This document shows, piece after piece, positions 37,021-45,837 of a DNA stretch of 64,000 nt (its first letter is position 1; each line of letters opens with the position of its first letter). The DNA is from Staphylococcus argensis (GTDB lineage Bacteria > Bacillota > Bacilli > Staphylococcales > Staphylococcaceae). The stretch covers positions 438,025 to 502,024 of the forward strand of contig NZ_PPPX01000016.1 of the NCBI RefSeq assembly GCF_002902305.1, written 5' to 3'. Both the position numbers and the translations under genes were made by a program. The notes under the pieces are model-generated. The model was not told the DNA's origin. It ran no database searches and saw only the letters and a program-made list of their open reading frames with translations.

Positions 37021-37797
37021 TTATTTAAATGTCACTTTCACACTACCGACATCAGTATAAGATGCTTCGTAAGTGCCTTTCTTAACCGGAATTGGAGAGA
37101 TAAAGGTACCAGAGGAAATCACTTGTCCGGCTTTCAAATGCTTGCCATGATCGGCGAGTTTCTTCGCTAACCATTGTACAGATTTCACTGGATTGCCAAG
37201 GACTTCAGTTGAGTCTCCAGTTTCGATTTCTTCACCGTTGAATGATAAGGATAATTGAATTTCAGCGAATTTATCGTAAGAGAGTGGTGCAACTTCTTCT
37301 CCAACGACAATTAATCCTGTAGCCGTGTTATCCGCAAGTAAGTCTCCGAGTGTGAAGTTAGGGAACCAGTCTTGATAGCGTGCGTCTGGTACTTCGATGC
37401 CAGGTGCGATGCGTACGCTATCTAATACTTCTTCGGCACTAGGGTCTTGAGGTAAGTCTGCCGTCAGTATAAACATGATTTCTGGTTCGATAAGTGGGTC
37501 AAATAAATCAGAAACTGCGATTTCACTCTCATGTTTAAAGACTTTATTCGACAATATTGTGCCATATGCAGGTTCGTGTGTATTAGCGATGCTTTGGGTA
37601 TCGGCACTTGTCATGCTGACTTTGTAGCCGGCCACCTCTACGTTCTGTGCATCTTTAAGTTGCTCGATGAGTAAGTCTTGCGTTGCGTAAGCTTCAGGTT
37701 CAGAAAGTTCTACACTTTTACTAATAAAAGGGATCGGTTCGTGATCCTGAAAAGCTTTGAATAATTGTTGTGCAACCGCTTGATTGCCTTGTGTCAT
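37021..37797 (-). CDS. 2-keto-4-pentenoate hydratase family protein
   Basis: A 258-aa protein of the MhpD/FAH-type hydratase family, with VAGYKVSMTS, the metal-site stretch EPEIMFIL and VRIAPGIEVPDARY. Homologues add water to 2-hydroxypenta-2,4-dienoate in aromatic catabolism, but no such pathway is visible here, so the true substrate is uncertain. The ATG at 37797 follows GGGAGAG. A partial CodY-like sequence (12 of 15) lies at 37817-37831. Confidence 0.8.
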   Translation of the reverse strand: MTQGNQAVAQQLFKAFQDHEPIPFISKSVELSEPEAYATQDLLIEQLKDAQNVEVAGYKVSMTSADTQSIANTHEPAYGTILSNKVFKHESEIAVSDLFDPLIEPEIMFILTADLPQDPSAEEVLDSVRIAPGIEVPDARYQDWFPNFTLGDLLADNTATGLIVVGEEVAPLSYDKFAEIQLSLSFNGEEIETGDSTEVLGNPVKSVQWLAKKLADHGKHLKAGQVISSGTFISPIPVKKGTYEASYTDVGSVKVTFK

Positions 37798-38020
37798 ATA
37801 ACATCTCTCCCGATTTAGAATTCTGAAAATTGTTACTAATATCTTAACGATAAATACACAATTATGCAACGGAAGAGCCAAAATCGACCGTGTAATATTG
37901 AATTTAGCTCACATTTTACCGGAAGAAGAATTCGCTTTCGCAGTTTGTTTAGCGGTTAAATAGGGTAAAATAATATCAATCATCACCCGATAGAAATTGG
38001 ATGCATAAAGGAGTGAAAGC

Positions 38021-38776
38021 ATGGGGGACTATGTTTACAACTTATTAACACAACATCACTCAGTCAGACGGTTTAAAGACCAACCGCTCCCTGAATCTGA
38101 TGTTCAACACATCGTGGAAGCAGGCCAAGCAGCTTCAACTTCCAGCTACTTACAAACCTACTCTGTCATCGGTATTGACGATCTTCAAGTCAAAGAGAGC
38201 TTGAAAGAAGTTTCTGGACAGCCATATGTAGAAGATAATGGCTATTTATTCGTCTTCGTCATGGACTATTATAGACATTCAGTCATGGACGATGAACGTC
38301 AAGAAGACTTGGAAGAAGCGTTTGGCTCTACTGAGAACCTACTCGTAGGATCTATCGATGTCGCGCTACTGGCTCAGAACATGGCGGTAACCGCAGAAGA
38401 TATGGGCTATGGCATCGTCTATCTTGGCTCATTGCGTAATGATGTTGCGCGTGTGAAAGAAATCTTAGACCTCCCTGACTATACCTTCCCGCTATTTGGT
38501 ATGGCAGTAGGTGTGCCGGCAGATAACGAGAATGGTTCACCTAAACCGAGACTTCCTTTCGAAGCGGTCTTCCATAAAAACAAATATATTCATGATAAGA
38601 CACAACATCGTCAGTTATTGAGACGTTACGATCAAACGGTAAGTGATTATTACCGTCAACGTACGAATGGAGAAAGAACGGAAACTTGGTCTAACCAAGT
38701 GATCAACTTTATGAGTACGAAACAACGTCTTGATATGTTAGATGAGTTGAACAAATCAGGATTTGTGAAGAAGTAA
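38021..38776 (+). CDS. nfrA: NADPH-dependent flavin oxidoreductase / nitroreductase
   Basis: A 251-aa FMN enzyme of the nitroreductase family: HHSVRRFKDQPLPE near the N-terminus and EDMGYGIVYLGSLRND in the middle. In S. aureus NfrA reduces nitro compounds, disulfides and flavins and is induced under disulfide stress. AAGGAG stands before the ATG. Its place near tcyP and ahpCF matches S. aureus. Confidence 0.9.
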   Translation: MGDYVYNLLTQHHSVRRFKDQPLPESDVQHIVEAGQAASTSSYLQTYSVIGIDDLQVKESLKEVSGQPYVEDNGYLFVFVMDYYRHSVMDDERQEDLEEAFGSTENLLVGSIDVALLAQNMAVTAEDMGYGIVYLGSLRNDVARVKEILDLPDYTFPLFGMAVGVPADNENGSPKPRLPFEAVFHKNKYIHDKTQHRQLLRRYDQTVSDYYRQRTNGERTETWSNQVINFMSTKQRLDMLDELNKSGFVKK

Positions 38777-38945
38777 GAAGATAGAGGACTCTGTGTAGAC
38801 GTTTGATAAAGCGGAATAGCAACGGATACGCCGAGTTCTTTTTAAACATATAAGCCTCAGAATGATTGAAACTGTGCCTCTACAGTGAATGCTATCCAAT
38901 CGTTATCACTACTTAAGCTATATTCAACGCAAGGAGTTGAGCCTT

Positions 38946-39530
38946 ATGTCGCTACTACAACAACTCTATCGAAAGCTACACGACGCCCTGAATGGCTCTG
39001 TGACTCGCAACCCGTTTGCGGATTATACAGAACCTAAGATTAGCACGGAAGATTTAGAAGAAGGGTGGAAGAAGTATACACGTAAGGTCGCGATTAGTGT
39101 CAGTACTTGCGTGGATAACACGGCTGAGCGTATCTTTATCCTCATTTCCTTTAAAAAGCACCAACCGAATATGGATATCTTCTTTCAAATGAATGGGCGG
39201 CTGATGATGTGGAATGATTTAGATGATCCGACGTATAAGCAACGTCTGTATGATCAAGTGATTTCGCAAGCGCCTAAATTGGTGGGGTTAGTTCAGAAAG
39301 CCTATCGACGTTCTCACGCGACACCGCTCACTTATACTCAAATCCAATATGAATTTGAGTCAGGAACGATTTATTCACGTGATGTCACGTCAAAGTGTGT
39401 CGAAAGCCAGCTTGATCGCACACCTGCGTTTCTACAATGGTTTGACGATGTGGAGGAGGAATCTAGACGTTTAACCTTAGATAGTCAGAAGGAAATGACG
39501 TGGGGACCATTCCAATCTCATTATAAATAA
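38946..39530 (+). CDS. 194-aa protein of unknown function
   Basis: Soluble, mixed alpha/beta protein starting MSLLQQLYRKLHDALNG; the ATG at 38946 follows AAGGAG. Central strands VAISVSTCVD and RIFILISFKK, then ITYTQ-like LTYTQIQYEFESG and a charged C-terminus. It slightly recalls YezG/DUF600 immunity-type proteins, but not enough to assign. Shares a terminator with tcyP. Confidence 0.65.
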   Translation: MSLLQQLYRKLHDALNGSVTRNPFADYTEPKISTEDLEEGWKKYTRKVAISVSTCVDNTAERIFILISFKKHQPNMDIFFQMNGRLMMWNDLDDPTYKQRLYDQVISQAPKLVGLVQKAYRRSHATPLTYTQIQYEFESGTIYSRDVTSKCVESQLDRTPAFLQWFDDVEEESRRLTLDSQKEMTWGPFQSHYK

Positions 39531-39531
39531 C

Positions 39532-39592
39532 AAGCACTCTAACAAAGGGTCATGGTCATGTGACGATCACCTAAGTTAGAGTGCTTTAATTT
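39532..39592. terminator. Bidirectional terminator
   Basis: AAGCACTCTAAC pairs with GTTAGAGTGCTT over a 31-nt partly structured loop; it lies between convergent genes. Confidence 0.8.
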
Positions 39593-39603
39593 AATCTATA
39601 AGA

Positions 39604-40998
39604 TTATGAGTTCTGAGAAGACAATTCGTCGTAGTGACGACTATTGTAAGTCTCTTTGTCTAAGTGATTTGTTAATTTCGCTGTACCTGCACCTGCAAGC
39701 ATAGAGTCGTTAACGTTTAATGCGGTACGACCCATGTCGATGAGCGGTTCAACTGAGATGAGTACCCCAGCGAGTGCTACTGGTAAGTTTAAAGCAGAAA
39801 GGACGATGATAGATGCGAATGTCGCACCACCGCCGACACCTGCAACACCAAATGAACTAATGATAACGATACCGATGACACTCAAGATAAATTGAGGTGT
39901 GATATCGACATTGGCTGCTGGTGCTACCATTACTGCGAGCATTGCTGGATAAATACCTGCACAACCATTTTGACCGATAGATAAGCCGAATGATGCAGAG
40001 AAGTTAGCAATACCATCAGGCACACCTAAACGTGCTTTCTGAGTTTGGATGTTAAGTGGTAAAGCACCGGCACTTGAACGAGAAGTAAATGCGAACAAGA
40101 GCACTTCTGCAGTCTTTTTAACAAATGTGGCAGGGTTTAAACCAAGCAGTGACACGATGAGTAAGTGAATGAGGTACATCACTATCAACGCTGCATAGGA
40201 TGCGATGACGAATTTACCTAGCGTCCAAATCGCACCGAAGTCACTCGTCATAATCGTATTCGCAATAATTGCCAAGATACCGTATGGTGTAAGGCGCAAT
40301 ACGAAAGTTACGATAGACATCACGATAGAATAAACTGCGTCGATACCGCGTTTGAGTAAGTTACCATGCTCAGGCTGTTTACGCATCACACGTAAGAACG
40401 CAAAGCCGATAAATGCCGCGAAGATTACAACTGCAATCGTAGACGTAGTACGTTGACCTGTGAAGTCTAAGAATGGATTAGATGGTAGTAACTCTAATAT
40501 TTGTTGAGGTAACGTATTTGCCGTCATATCTTTCGCTTGTTTAGCGATTTCGCTACCACGAGAATGTTCAGCACTACCGAGATCGATACTAGATGCATCG
40601 AGGTGGAAGATGAGCGCTGATAAGATTCCGATAATTGCAGCGATGGCTACGGTACCAATTAAGAAGATAAAGATAAATGTACCGATCTTCGCGAATTTCT
40701 CGCCAATCTTGATCTTCGTAAAAGCAGAAACGATAGAAATAAAGATGAGTGGCATAACGATCATTTGAAGTAACGCCACATAGCCGTCACCAATGATGCT
40801 AAACCAATCTGAAGTTTGTTTAGTAACGTGAGAATCCGCACCGTAAATTAAATGTAGAATGATACCAAAGATGATACCAATTGCTAACGCAGAAAAAACA
40901 CGTTTAGGGAATGAAACGTGCTTTCTTGCCATTACATTTAAACCGATAAGGAAAGCCACGAGTATAATAATGTTAATAATAATTAATAACGTATTCAT
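39604..40998 (-). CDS. tcyP: L-cystine symporter TcyP
   Basis: A 464-aa dicarboxylate/amino-acid:cation symporter (DAACS family). It has eight or more helices, the hairpin motif with TSRSSAGALPLNIQ, NGCAGIYPAMLAVMVAP and GVAGVGGGATFA. In S. aureus the orthologue imports L-cystine and is repressed by CymR. A CymR-like half-site lies upstream (41044-41052). Confidence 0.92.
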   Translation of the reverse strand: MNTLLIIINIIILVAFLIGLNVMARKHVSFPKRVFSALAIGIIFGIILHLIYGADSHVTKQTSDWFSIIGDGYVALLQMIVMPLIFISIVSAFTKIKIGEKFAKIGTFIFIFLIGTVAIAAIIGILSALIFHLDASSIDLGSAEHSRGSEIAKQAKDMTANTLPQQILELLPSNPFLDFTGQRTTSTIAVVIFAAFIGFAFLRVMRKQPEHGNLLKRGIDAVYSIVMSIVTFVLRLTPYGILAIIANTIMTSDFGAIWTLGKFVIASYAALIVMYLIHLLIVSLLGLNPATFVKKTAEVLLFAFTSRSSAGALPLNIQTQKARLGVPDGIANFSASFGLSIGQNGCAGIYPAMLAVMVAPAANVDITPQFILSVIGIVIISSFGVAGVGGGATFASIIVLSALNLPVALAGVLISVEPLIDMGRTALNVNDSMLAGAGTAKLTNHLDKETYNSRHYDELSSQNS

Positions 40999-41043
40999 TA
41001 TTAATCAACCCACGCTTTCTATTTATATTATGGTTAAAGGGGT

Positions 41044-41052
41044 AATTCCGAT
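41044..41052 (-). promoter_or_regulatory. CymR-like half-site before tcyP
   Basis: Minus-strand ATCGGAATT matches the conserved right part ATNGGAATT of the CymR consensus exactly. The left half of the 24-bp consensus is poorly conserved. It lies about 50 bp before the start codon. Confidence 0.45.
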
Positions 41053-41297
41053 ATACATACTAAGGATAATACTTTGCATATCGTAAATCAAGAAGAAATT
41101 TTATGAGAGAAGGAGAGTAGTCTGTGATTGCGTAGTCTTGTCCCAGCGAGGTTGACTAGAATGCAAAAAAGGATTTGCTCTTTTTGAACCTATCCAACTA
41201 CCATATTTCTCTCAGTCAATTTTGCCCTGTACTAACAACAATACAAGGCGCTTACTCAATGAACCTCAATTTGTCTGTACATTTAGACAGTATACAA
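41053..41297. other. tcyP upstream region
   Basis: Expected to hold the tcyP promoter. No clear ORF, repeat or RNA motif was identified. Confidence 0.4.
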
Positions 41298-41363
41298 AAG
41301 TCACTCTGTGGGATGTTTCGCGTAAGAATATCGGATGGAGCGCGAGACATTGCAGAGTGACTT
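41298..41363 (-). terminator. Long terminator hairpin of the scdA operon
   Basis: AAGTCACTCTG (41298-41308) pairs with CAGAGTGACTT (41353-41363), with inner ATGTTTCGCG pairing imperfectly with GCGCGAGACAT. Minus strand ends in TTTT. Confidence 0.7.
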
Positions 41364-41461
41364 ATTGTTAATTTGAGAAGATACACTTCATTGTGAAACA
41401 GAAATTGAAACTAAGGCTTAGTCAATTAACGGATGTATCTACTCATCATATTGAAACTAAT

Positions 41462-42217
41462 TTACTTCTTCACCGCATGCACGATATAGTTCATATCTTT
41501 CTTATATCGTTTCATCGTTCTAAACATCGTAAAGAACATGTTGCGATTCTCTTTCTTCAGTGCATTTTTAACAATCTTCATCGTGCCAAAGAGCCCCTCG
41601 TCATACAACATCCCAGCTGGTGTCATGAGTGTGAGTTCGCCGATGTGAGATTCAATTTGACTGAAGCGGCTATCTTTAAAGAGTTGATACCACTCTGCGG
41701 TAGGGAGCGGCGTGACTTTCACATTGATCGCAGAACTCAAATTCTCGACAATTTCTTCTTTCTGAGCGAGATTTATAATAGCGATATCATGCGTTAAGAG
41801 CATACCGCCTGGTTTCAACACACGATAGTATTCTCTCAGTGCTTGAACTTTCGCCTTTAAAGGTAACATCGTCAACATTGCTTCATTAAGAATGATGTCG
41901 AACTGCTCGTCTTCGAAAGGTAGATTCATCGCATTCGCTTTCTGTACATGTATGAGATGCGAGAGTTGAGCATTCTCTACGTTCTTCTGACCTTGCTGTA
42001 ACGCTTTCGCATTGAGATCGACGCCTTCGATGTTACAACCGTACGTTTTGGCTAGTTGAATCGCCGTCGTACACATGTTGCATCCCACTTCTAAGACACG
42101 TTTATCTTTTGTAAAATGCCCCTTCTTAATGAGCCAGTCGGTAGCTTTGCGACCACCGGGTCTAAGACGTTTTTTACCTAATTTGGCTAAAAATGTATGG
42201 CCAGCTTCTTTCTTCAT
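41462..42217 (-). CDS. Class I SAM-dependent methyltransferase
   Basis: A 251-aa Rossmann methyltransferase. SAM motif I is VLEVGCNMCTTAIQLA, then motif II GVDLNAKAL and FDIILNEAMLTMLP. The C-terminal part is basic and may contact the substrate. It starts 16 nt after the scdA stop, so it is probably co-transcribed. Substrate unknown. Confidence 0.82.
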   Translation of the reverse strand: MKKEAGHTFLAKLGKKRLRPGGRKATDWLIKKGHFTKDKRVLEVGCNMCTTAIQLAKTYGCNIEGVDLNAKALQQGQKNVENAQLSHLIHVQKANAMNLPFEDEQFDIILNEAMLTMLPLKAKVQALREYYRVLKPGGMLLTHDIAIINLAQKEEIVENLSSAINVKVTPLPTAEWYQLFKDSRFSQIESHIGELTLMTPAGMLYDEGLFGTMKIVKNALKKENRNMFFTMFRTMKRYKKDMNYIVHAVKK

Positions 42218-42233
42218 TGCGCATCATTCCTCA

Positions 42234-42923
42234 TTATCCATTAGCTAATGGTTGATATTTCTTAAACAAGACGTGGTTTTCTAAGTGAACGTGTTCGTGC
42301 GTTTCGTGTTCTAAATGCTCTAAACGATGATAGACGAGACGCCATGTGCCACACGCTTCAGCAGGAGGTTGATAATCGTTAGTGATTGAACGAATATCTT
42401 GTAATAATTGACCTACTTCTTTATGCTCATCGACTAATTCGTTGATGATTGTCGAAGGTTCAGCTACCTCTTCGCCAGCGGATAAAGCGCGTAGTTGAGG
42501 GAATGATTCTTGATCTTCCTCCTCAATATGACCTAACAGCGCTTCTTTGAGTTGTGTATAGAGTGATTTTAACTCCACAAGATAAGGATGATTTGGACCA
42601 TGTACTTTCGCTAACTTCGTAACGTAAGGGGTCAAATTCTTAAATTCCTCTTTAAGGGGTTGGTGGAAGCGGGCTTGAATATATTGAATGAGAGATGGGC
42701 CGTCTAAATATTTCACATTAATCGTACCTGGCTCTTCAGTTTGATCAATACTGTTTAACTCTTGTAACAACGTGTCTAAATCGACCCTTTTGTTATTGCG
42801 TGCGGCTTCTTCGATAGGAATGTCACCACCACAACAGAAGTCGATACCATAACGACGAAAGATGTCAGCGCTCTTAGGAACTTCTGTAACGACATCTGCA
42901 ACGTGCTGTGTTTGTTGAATCAT
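42234..42923 (-). CDS. scdA: Di-iron Fe-S cluster repair protein ScdA (RIC)
   Basis: A 229-aa protein: N-terminal DUF542 domain with [13 protein letters not shown] (CCGG motif) and a hemerythrin-like C-terminal domain supplying His/Glu di-iron ligands ([41 protein letters not shown]). It restores iron-sulfur clusters damaged by nitric oxide or peroxide. First gene of an operon with a methyltransferase. A Fur-type box overlaps its promoter region. Confidence 0.93.
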   Translation of the reverse strand: MIQQTQHVADVVTEVPKSADIFRRYGIDFCCGGDIPIEEAARNNKRVDLDTLLQELNSIDQTEEPGTINVKYLDGPSLIQYIQARFHQPLKEEFKNLTPYVTKLAKVHGPNHPYLVELKSLYTQLKEALLGHIEEEDQESFPQLRALSAGEEVAEPSTIINELVDEHKEVGQLLQDIRSITNDYQPPAEACGTWRLVYHRLEHLEHETHEHVHLENHVLFKKYQPLANG

Positions 42924-42978
42924 GTTATGTCCTCCTCACTAGATTATGGGTTCTTTCTATAACTTAAGTATATTACAT

Positions 42979-42997
42979 GAGAATGATTATCAATATT
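42979..42997 (-). promoter_or_regulatory. Fur-type box before scdA
   Basis: GAGAATGATTATCAATATT agrees with the 19-bp Fur consensus at 16 positions; the 15-bp core TGATAATCATTCTCA (minus strand) matches TGATAATNATTATCA at 14. A possible -10 TATACT (42967-42972) lies just downstream on the minus strand. Confidence 0.75.
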
Positions 42998-43140
42998 AGG
43001 GAAAACCATAATTATAGTGAGGGAATGACCTTAACAGTTGATAGTTAATGCTGTTTTTATACAAATGAGTAAGGGTAAAAGTGCATTTTAGGTGACGGAG
43101 GCGGTGTAGTCAGAGAAGCGTGTTTGAGTTAAAGATAAAA

Positions 43141-43183
43141 ATAAAACGAGCCCCGAATACCAATGAATGTCCGAGACTCGTTA
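43141..43183 (-). terminator. Terminator of the MerR-like coiled-coil gene
   Basis: Minus-strand AACGAG-TCGG pairs with CGGG-CTCGTT, followed by a T-rich run. Confidence 0.7.
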
Positions 43184-43200
43184 CTATTTCGAAGTTAGGA

Positions 43201-43809
43201 TTATAAACCGAATAAACGAGCGAAGAATCCTTTATTCTCCTGTTTAGGCTGCTCTTCAAGCAATTTAGATGTATTTTTAGCTAATTCGCCTTGTTCTTTT
43301 TGAAGTTTCTGCATGTCAGATTGTGTAGATTGAATATCTGATGCAGATGTTTGTAATTCTTTTAATGATTTCGTATTATCATCCAACTTAGACGTCATTT
43401 GATCTTGGAGCTTTTTCAATTCGTTCTGTTGTTGATGGACTTGGTTAATCATTTGCCCAAGCATGTGACGTTCCTCACGCATTTGTTGGATTTCAGTACG
43501 GAGTTCGCTCATTAAATTAGAAACGTTAGGGTCAGCCGGTAACTGTTCGTCTTCATCTTTAACGAGGACTTGGAGGAAGTCTTTCTCCTGTTCTAATTCA
43601 TCAAATGCGAGCTCGTAGCTATTCGTTTGCTTTACTTTCTCAGCAATTTCATTGAATAATTCAATATCTTCTTCGGTAAAATCAGTAGCTTCTCTACCAC
43701 GATATTCCGTTTTATTAAGATGGTAACCACGTTCTTCTAAATGTTGTACAATTTTACGGACTTGTTTTTCACTGAGATCGACGCGTTGAGCGAATTCTTT
43801 CGTTAACAT
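43201..43809 (-). CDS. HTH/coiled-coil DNA-binding protein (RacA / DUF3967-like)
   Basis: A 202-aa protein: N-terminal MerR-like helix-turn-helix (LTKEFAQRVDLSEKQVRKIVQHLEERGYH), a long coiled coil (about 90-185, rich in Gln, Lys, Glu and Leu) and a C-terminal amphipathic tip GFFARLFGL that could touch the membrane. This pattern resembles RacA and plasmid-partition accessory proteins. The start at 43809 follows GAAAGGAA; an ATG 18 bases earlier is possible. A role in chromosome anchoring is inference. Confidence 0.6.
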   Translation of the reverse strand: MLTKEFAQRVDLSEKQVRKIVQHLEERGYHLNKTEYRGREATDFTEEDIELFNEIAEKVKQTNSYELAFDELEQEKDFLQVLVKDEDEQLPADPNVSNLMSELRTEIQQMREERHMLGQMINQVHQQQNELKKLQDQMTSKLDDNTKSLKELQTSASDIQSTQSDMQKLQKEQGELAKNTSKLLEEQPKQENKGFFARLFGL

Positions 43810-43942
43810 AGATACAATTCCTTTCATTAGATAAGATGATGAATTATTAAGACTGGCGTCTGTCTGCGGTCAGTGATACGTCAGTCTAACCTCTATGTTA
43901 GTTTAAACCGTTTAGCGCCGTATTTCAAGTGTGTTAGGCAAC

Positions 43943-44620
43943 TTAAGAGGAGTGGGGTGCTTTGCGTAAGTTCATTGTTTCTAATAATGAATAAATATAT
44001 GAGCGAGATAACTTGTTCGCAAAGACATATTTAAGAATATAGTTAGACTTCACGCTCGTCCCATAAATATCCTTCGTGAGTTCAAGATTTGGTTTGATAT
44101 ATAGGTCTTTAGGGATACCTGGTGATGTGCCATCGAAGTCAGGTCGAAGATAAGGGATCTCATGTTGCTTTTCAAAACCATGACGGTTTAAGAAAGTTTG
44201 ACGATCGCGAATAATCTGATCCGTTTCTTCATCTAGTTCTTCTGGCTCTTTCGGCACTTCGAACATAATAAAGTTTACATCACGTTCATGTACGCGATTG
44301 GCTAATTTATTAATTTCTGACTTCACTTCTTCTAAAGTGAGATCCATCAACGTATCATGCTCTTCCGTGTTACGAGCAATCAAGTAGATGAGAAATGAAG
44401 AGTTTGTCGTCGCTTCATAATGTGCAGTCGCTAAGCTAACTACTTCACCTTCTTCAAGTCCTACAAGAAAGATATAGTCATCCTTCGTATATTGATTCTC
44501 CAACGATTGTCTAAAGATTTGTTCATCTTCATAAAGTGAGATATCCAACTTCTCATCATATAAAGATAAAGCTTCTTGATATAATGGCTCCTGGCTCGAT
44601 TTCACAATCGTAAATTCCAT
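43943..44620 (-). CDS. GNAT-like acetyltransferase
   Basis: A 225-aa protein whose first 150 residues follow a GNAT fold (MEFTIVKSSQEPLYQEALSL; YIFLVGLEEGEVVSLATAHY; VNFIMFEVPKE; LNRHGFEKQ). The acetyl-CoA loop is not well conserved, so activity is uncertain. The ATG at 44620 follows GGGGGAAT; codons before it lack a ribosome site. Unknown substrate. Confidence 0.65.
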   Translation of the reverse strand: MEFTIVKSSQEPLYQEALSLYDEKLDISLYEDEQIFRQSLENQYTKDDYIFLVGLEEGEVVSLATAHYEATTNSSFLIYLIARNTEEHDTLMDLTLEEVKSEINKLANRVHERDVNFIMFEVPKEPEELDEETDQIIRDRQTFLNRHGFEKQHEIPYLRPDFDGTSPGIPKDLYIKPNLELTKDIYGTSVKSNYILKYVFANKLSRSYIYSLLETMNLRKAPHSS

Positions 44621-44731
44621 AATATTCCCCCTAGTATTAACAGTGCGGCATTCAATAATCCGTAAATTCAATAGTGATACTTAAAATAAATGATAATCTA
44701 TTTTAACTCGCTCGCCAACCAGATTTTTTGT

Positions 44732-44779
44732 AAAAAAAGTCCCAACACACTCATCATCGTATGTAAGAGGTGTTGGGAC
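44732..44779 (-). terminator. Terminator of the general stress gene
   Basis: GTCCCAACAC-CTC pairs with GAG-TGTTGGGAC; seven T follow on the minus strand. Confidence 0.85.
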
Positions 44780-44857
44780 AAACTTTAAAGTAGACTCAGT
44801 ATCCCATATTGATTATCTTGCTGAGCATGTATCAATATGGATGTGTGTTGAGTTCAA

Positions 44858-45283
44858 TTAAGACTTAGGGCCTTCTGATTCTTCAGCGTAATGTTCATCT
44901 CTGTTTTGATCATTCACTTCTTCGTCAGTGTAAGCTGCATTGTTATCTTCTACTTCTTTGTGATTAGATTCATCTTTAGAAGCAACTAAGATTAATTTGT
45001 CATTAAGGATTTCTTTTTTATAGCGTTCTTGTTCTTCTTCACTTAAGTCGTAATTCGCAAGCACTGCACCTTCAGAGTCTTCACCAGTTAACATTTTAGC
45101 CATAGCGTCACTGAACGTACCGCTTGTGACGATTAAGCTGATTTCAGAATCATGAATGCGCTCATCTTTTAACTTTGTACGGCTTAACACTGTCAATTCG
45201 TAATTCTCGTAGCCTTCAGAACGTTTTTTGTCGATTTCATTAAATAATTCATCTGTGTTATTAACGATTGTAAATTGTGTCAT
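44858..45283 (-). CDS. General stress protein, YflT/GSP17M family
   Basis: A 141-aa protein with the YflT (heat-induced stress protein) domain in 1-95 (FTIVNNTDELFNEIDKKRSEGY, ELTVLSR, YKKEILNDKLILVA) and an acidic, disordered C-terminal tail. B. subtilis relatives belong to the sigma-B general stress regulon. A good sigma-B promoter upstream (45329-45354) supports the same control. Biochemical role unknown. Confidence 0.82.
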   Translation of the reverse strand: MTQFTIVNNTDELFNEIDKKRSEGYENYELTVLSRTKLKDERIHDSEISLIVTSGTFSDAMAKMLTGEDSEGAVLANYDLSEEEQERYKKEILNDKLILVASKDESNHKEVEDNNAAYTDEEVNDQNRDEHYAEESEGPKS

Positions 45284-45328
45284 TGTGTTTTCCCTCCATC
45301 TTTTTGAGCGACGTATATTATTATTCCT

Positions 45329-45354
45329 ATACCCTATGTAAAGAGTTTAGAAAC
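45329..45354 (-). promoter_or_regulatory. Sigma-B promoter of the general stress gene
   Basis: Minus-strand GTTTCT-N14-GGGTAT, with the -10 matching the consensus exactly and four of six at -35 (GTTTAA). Confidence 0.75.
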
Positions 45355-45488
45355 GATTCAATTTAATTATATTACTTTTACAAATTTCTGACAAACACGC
45401 TCAGTCATCGTCTTTATAGAATATCCACACATTTTACATAATCATTCCAAATTGTAGGAGAGAATCTATATTTAACACTCTGAACATA

Positions 45489-45517
45489 TTGAAAAATCCG
45501 TCTAAATTTGCTATCAT
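45489..45517 (+). promoter_or_regulatory. Promoter of the xpt-pbuX-guaBA operon
   Basis: -35 TTGAAA (45489-45494), 17-bp spacer, -10 TATCAT (45512-45517). It lies about 20 bp before the purine aptamer. Confidence 0.7.
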
Positions 45518-45535
45518 TAGTAAATAATTTTATTT

Positions 45536-45813
45536 AACTCATATAATCTAAAGAATAGGGCTTTAGAAGTTTCTACCATGTTGCCATAAACAACATGACT
45601 ATGAGTAGCAATTCAATACATAAACAAAGCAATTCGCTTTAAACAAGCCTACTTAGACGACGCGCACACTTACCGCATCATACCTACCCCAACGTGTGCA
45701 CAGGACTTACCGTCGTCGCATGAGTAGAGAGGTGTACCGTGCTAAGACGGATGCTTAATTGTATTGCATGTTTACTCATAGTTCCTAACTTGCGAAAGTT
45801 TAGGAATTTTTTT
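45536..45813 (+). promoter_or_regulatory. Guanine riboswitch with extended expression platform
   Basis: Aptamer 45536-45607 shows the purine-riboswitch core: ACTCATATAATC, GTTTCTACC and GACTATGAGT. The C in GACTATG indicates guanine/xanthine class rather than adenine. A terminator (TTCCTAAC / GTTTAGGAA plus seven T) stands at 45782-45813. The 3' strand of P1, ACTATGAGTA (45598-45607), is perfectly complementary to TACTCATAGT (45773-45782), which overlaps the terminator stem, giving a clear antiterminator. Between them a nested hairpin (GACGAC 45656-45661/GTCGTC 45712-45717; GCACAC 45664-45669/GTGTGC 45694-45699) bridges about 165 nt. Confidence 0.92.
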
Positions 45814-45837
45814 GTATCAAAAATAGGAGGGCTAGAA

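Noticed and set aside
37817-37831. CodY-like box before the hydratase gene
   Set aside because: Three mismatches; kept only as a remark in the gene entry.
45739-45837. N-terminal extension of xpt
   Set aside because: It would be translated through the riboswitch terminator; the GTG at 45838 with AGGAGGG matches known Xpt starts.
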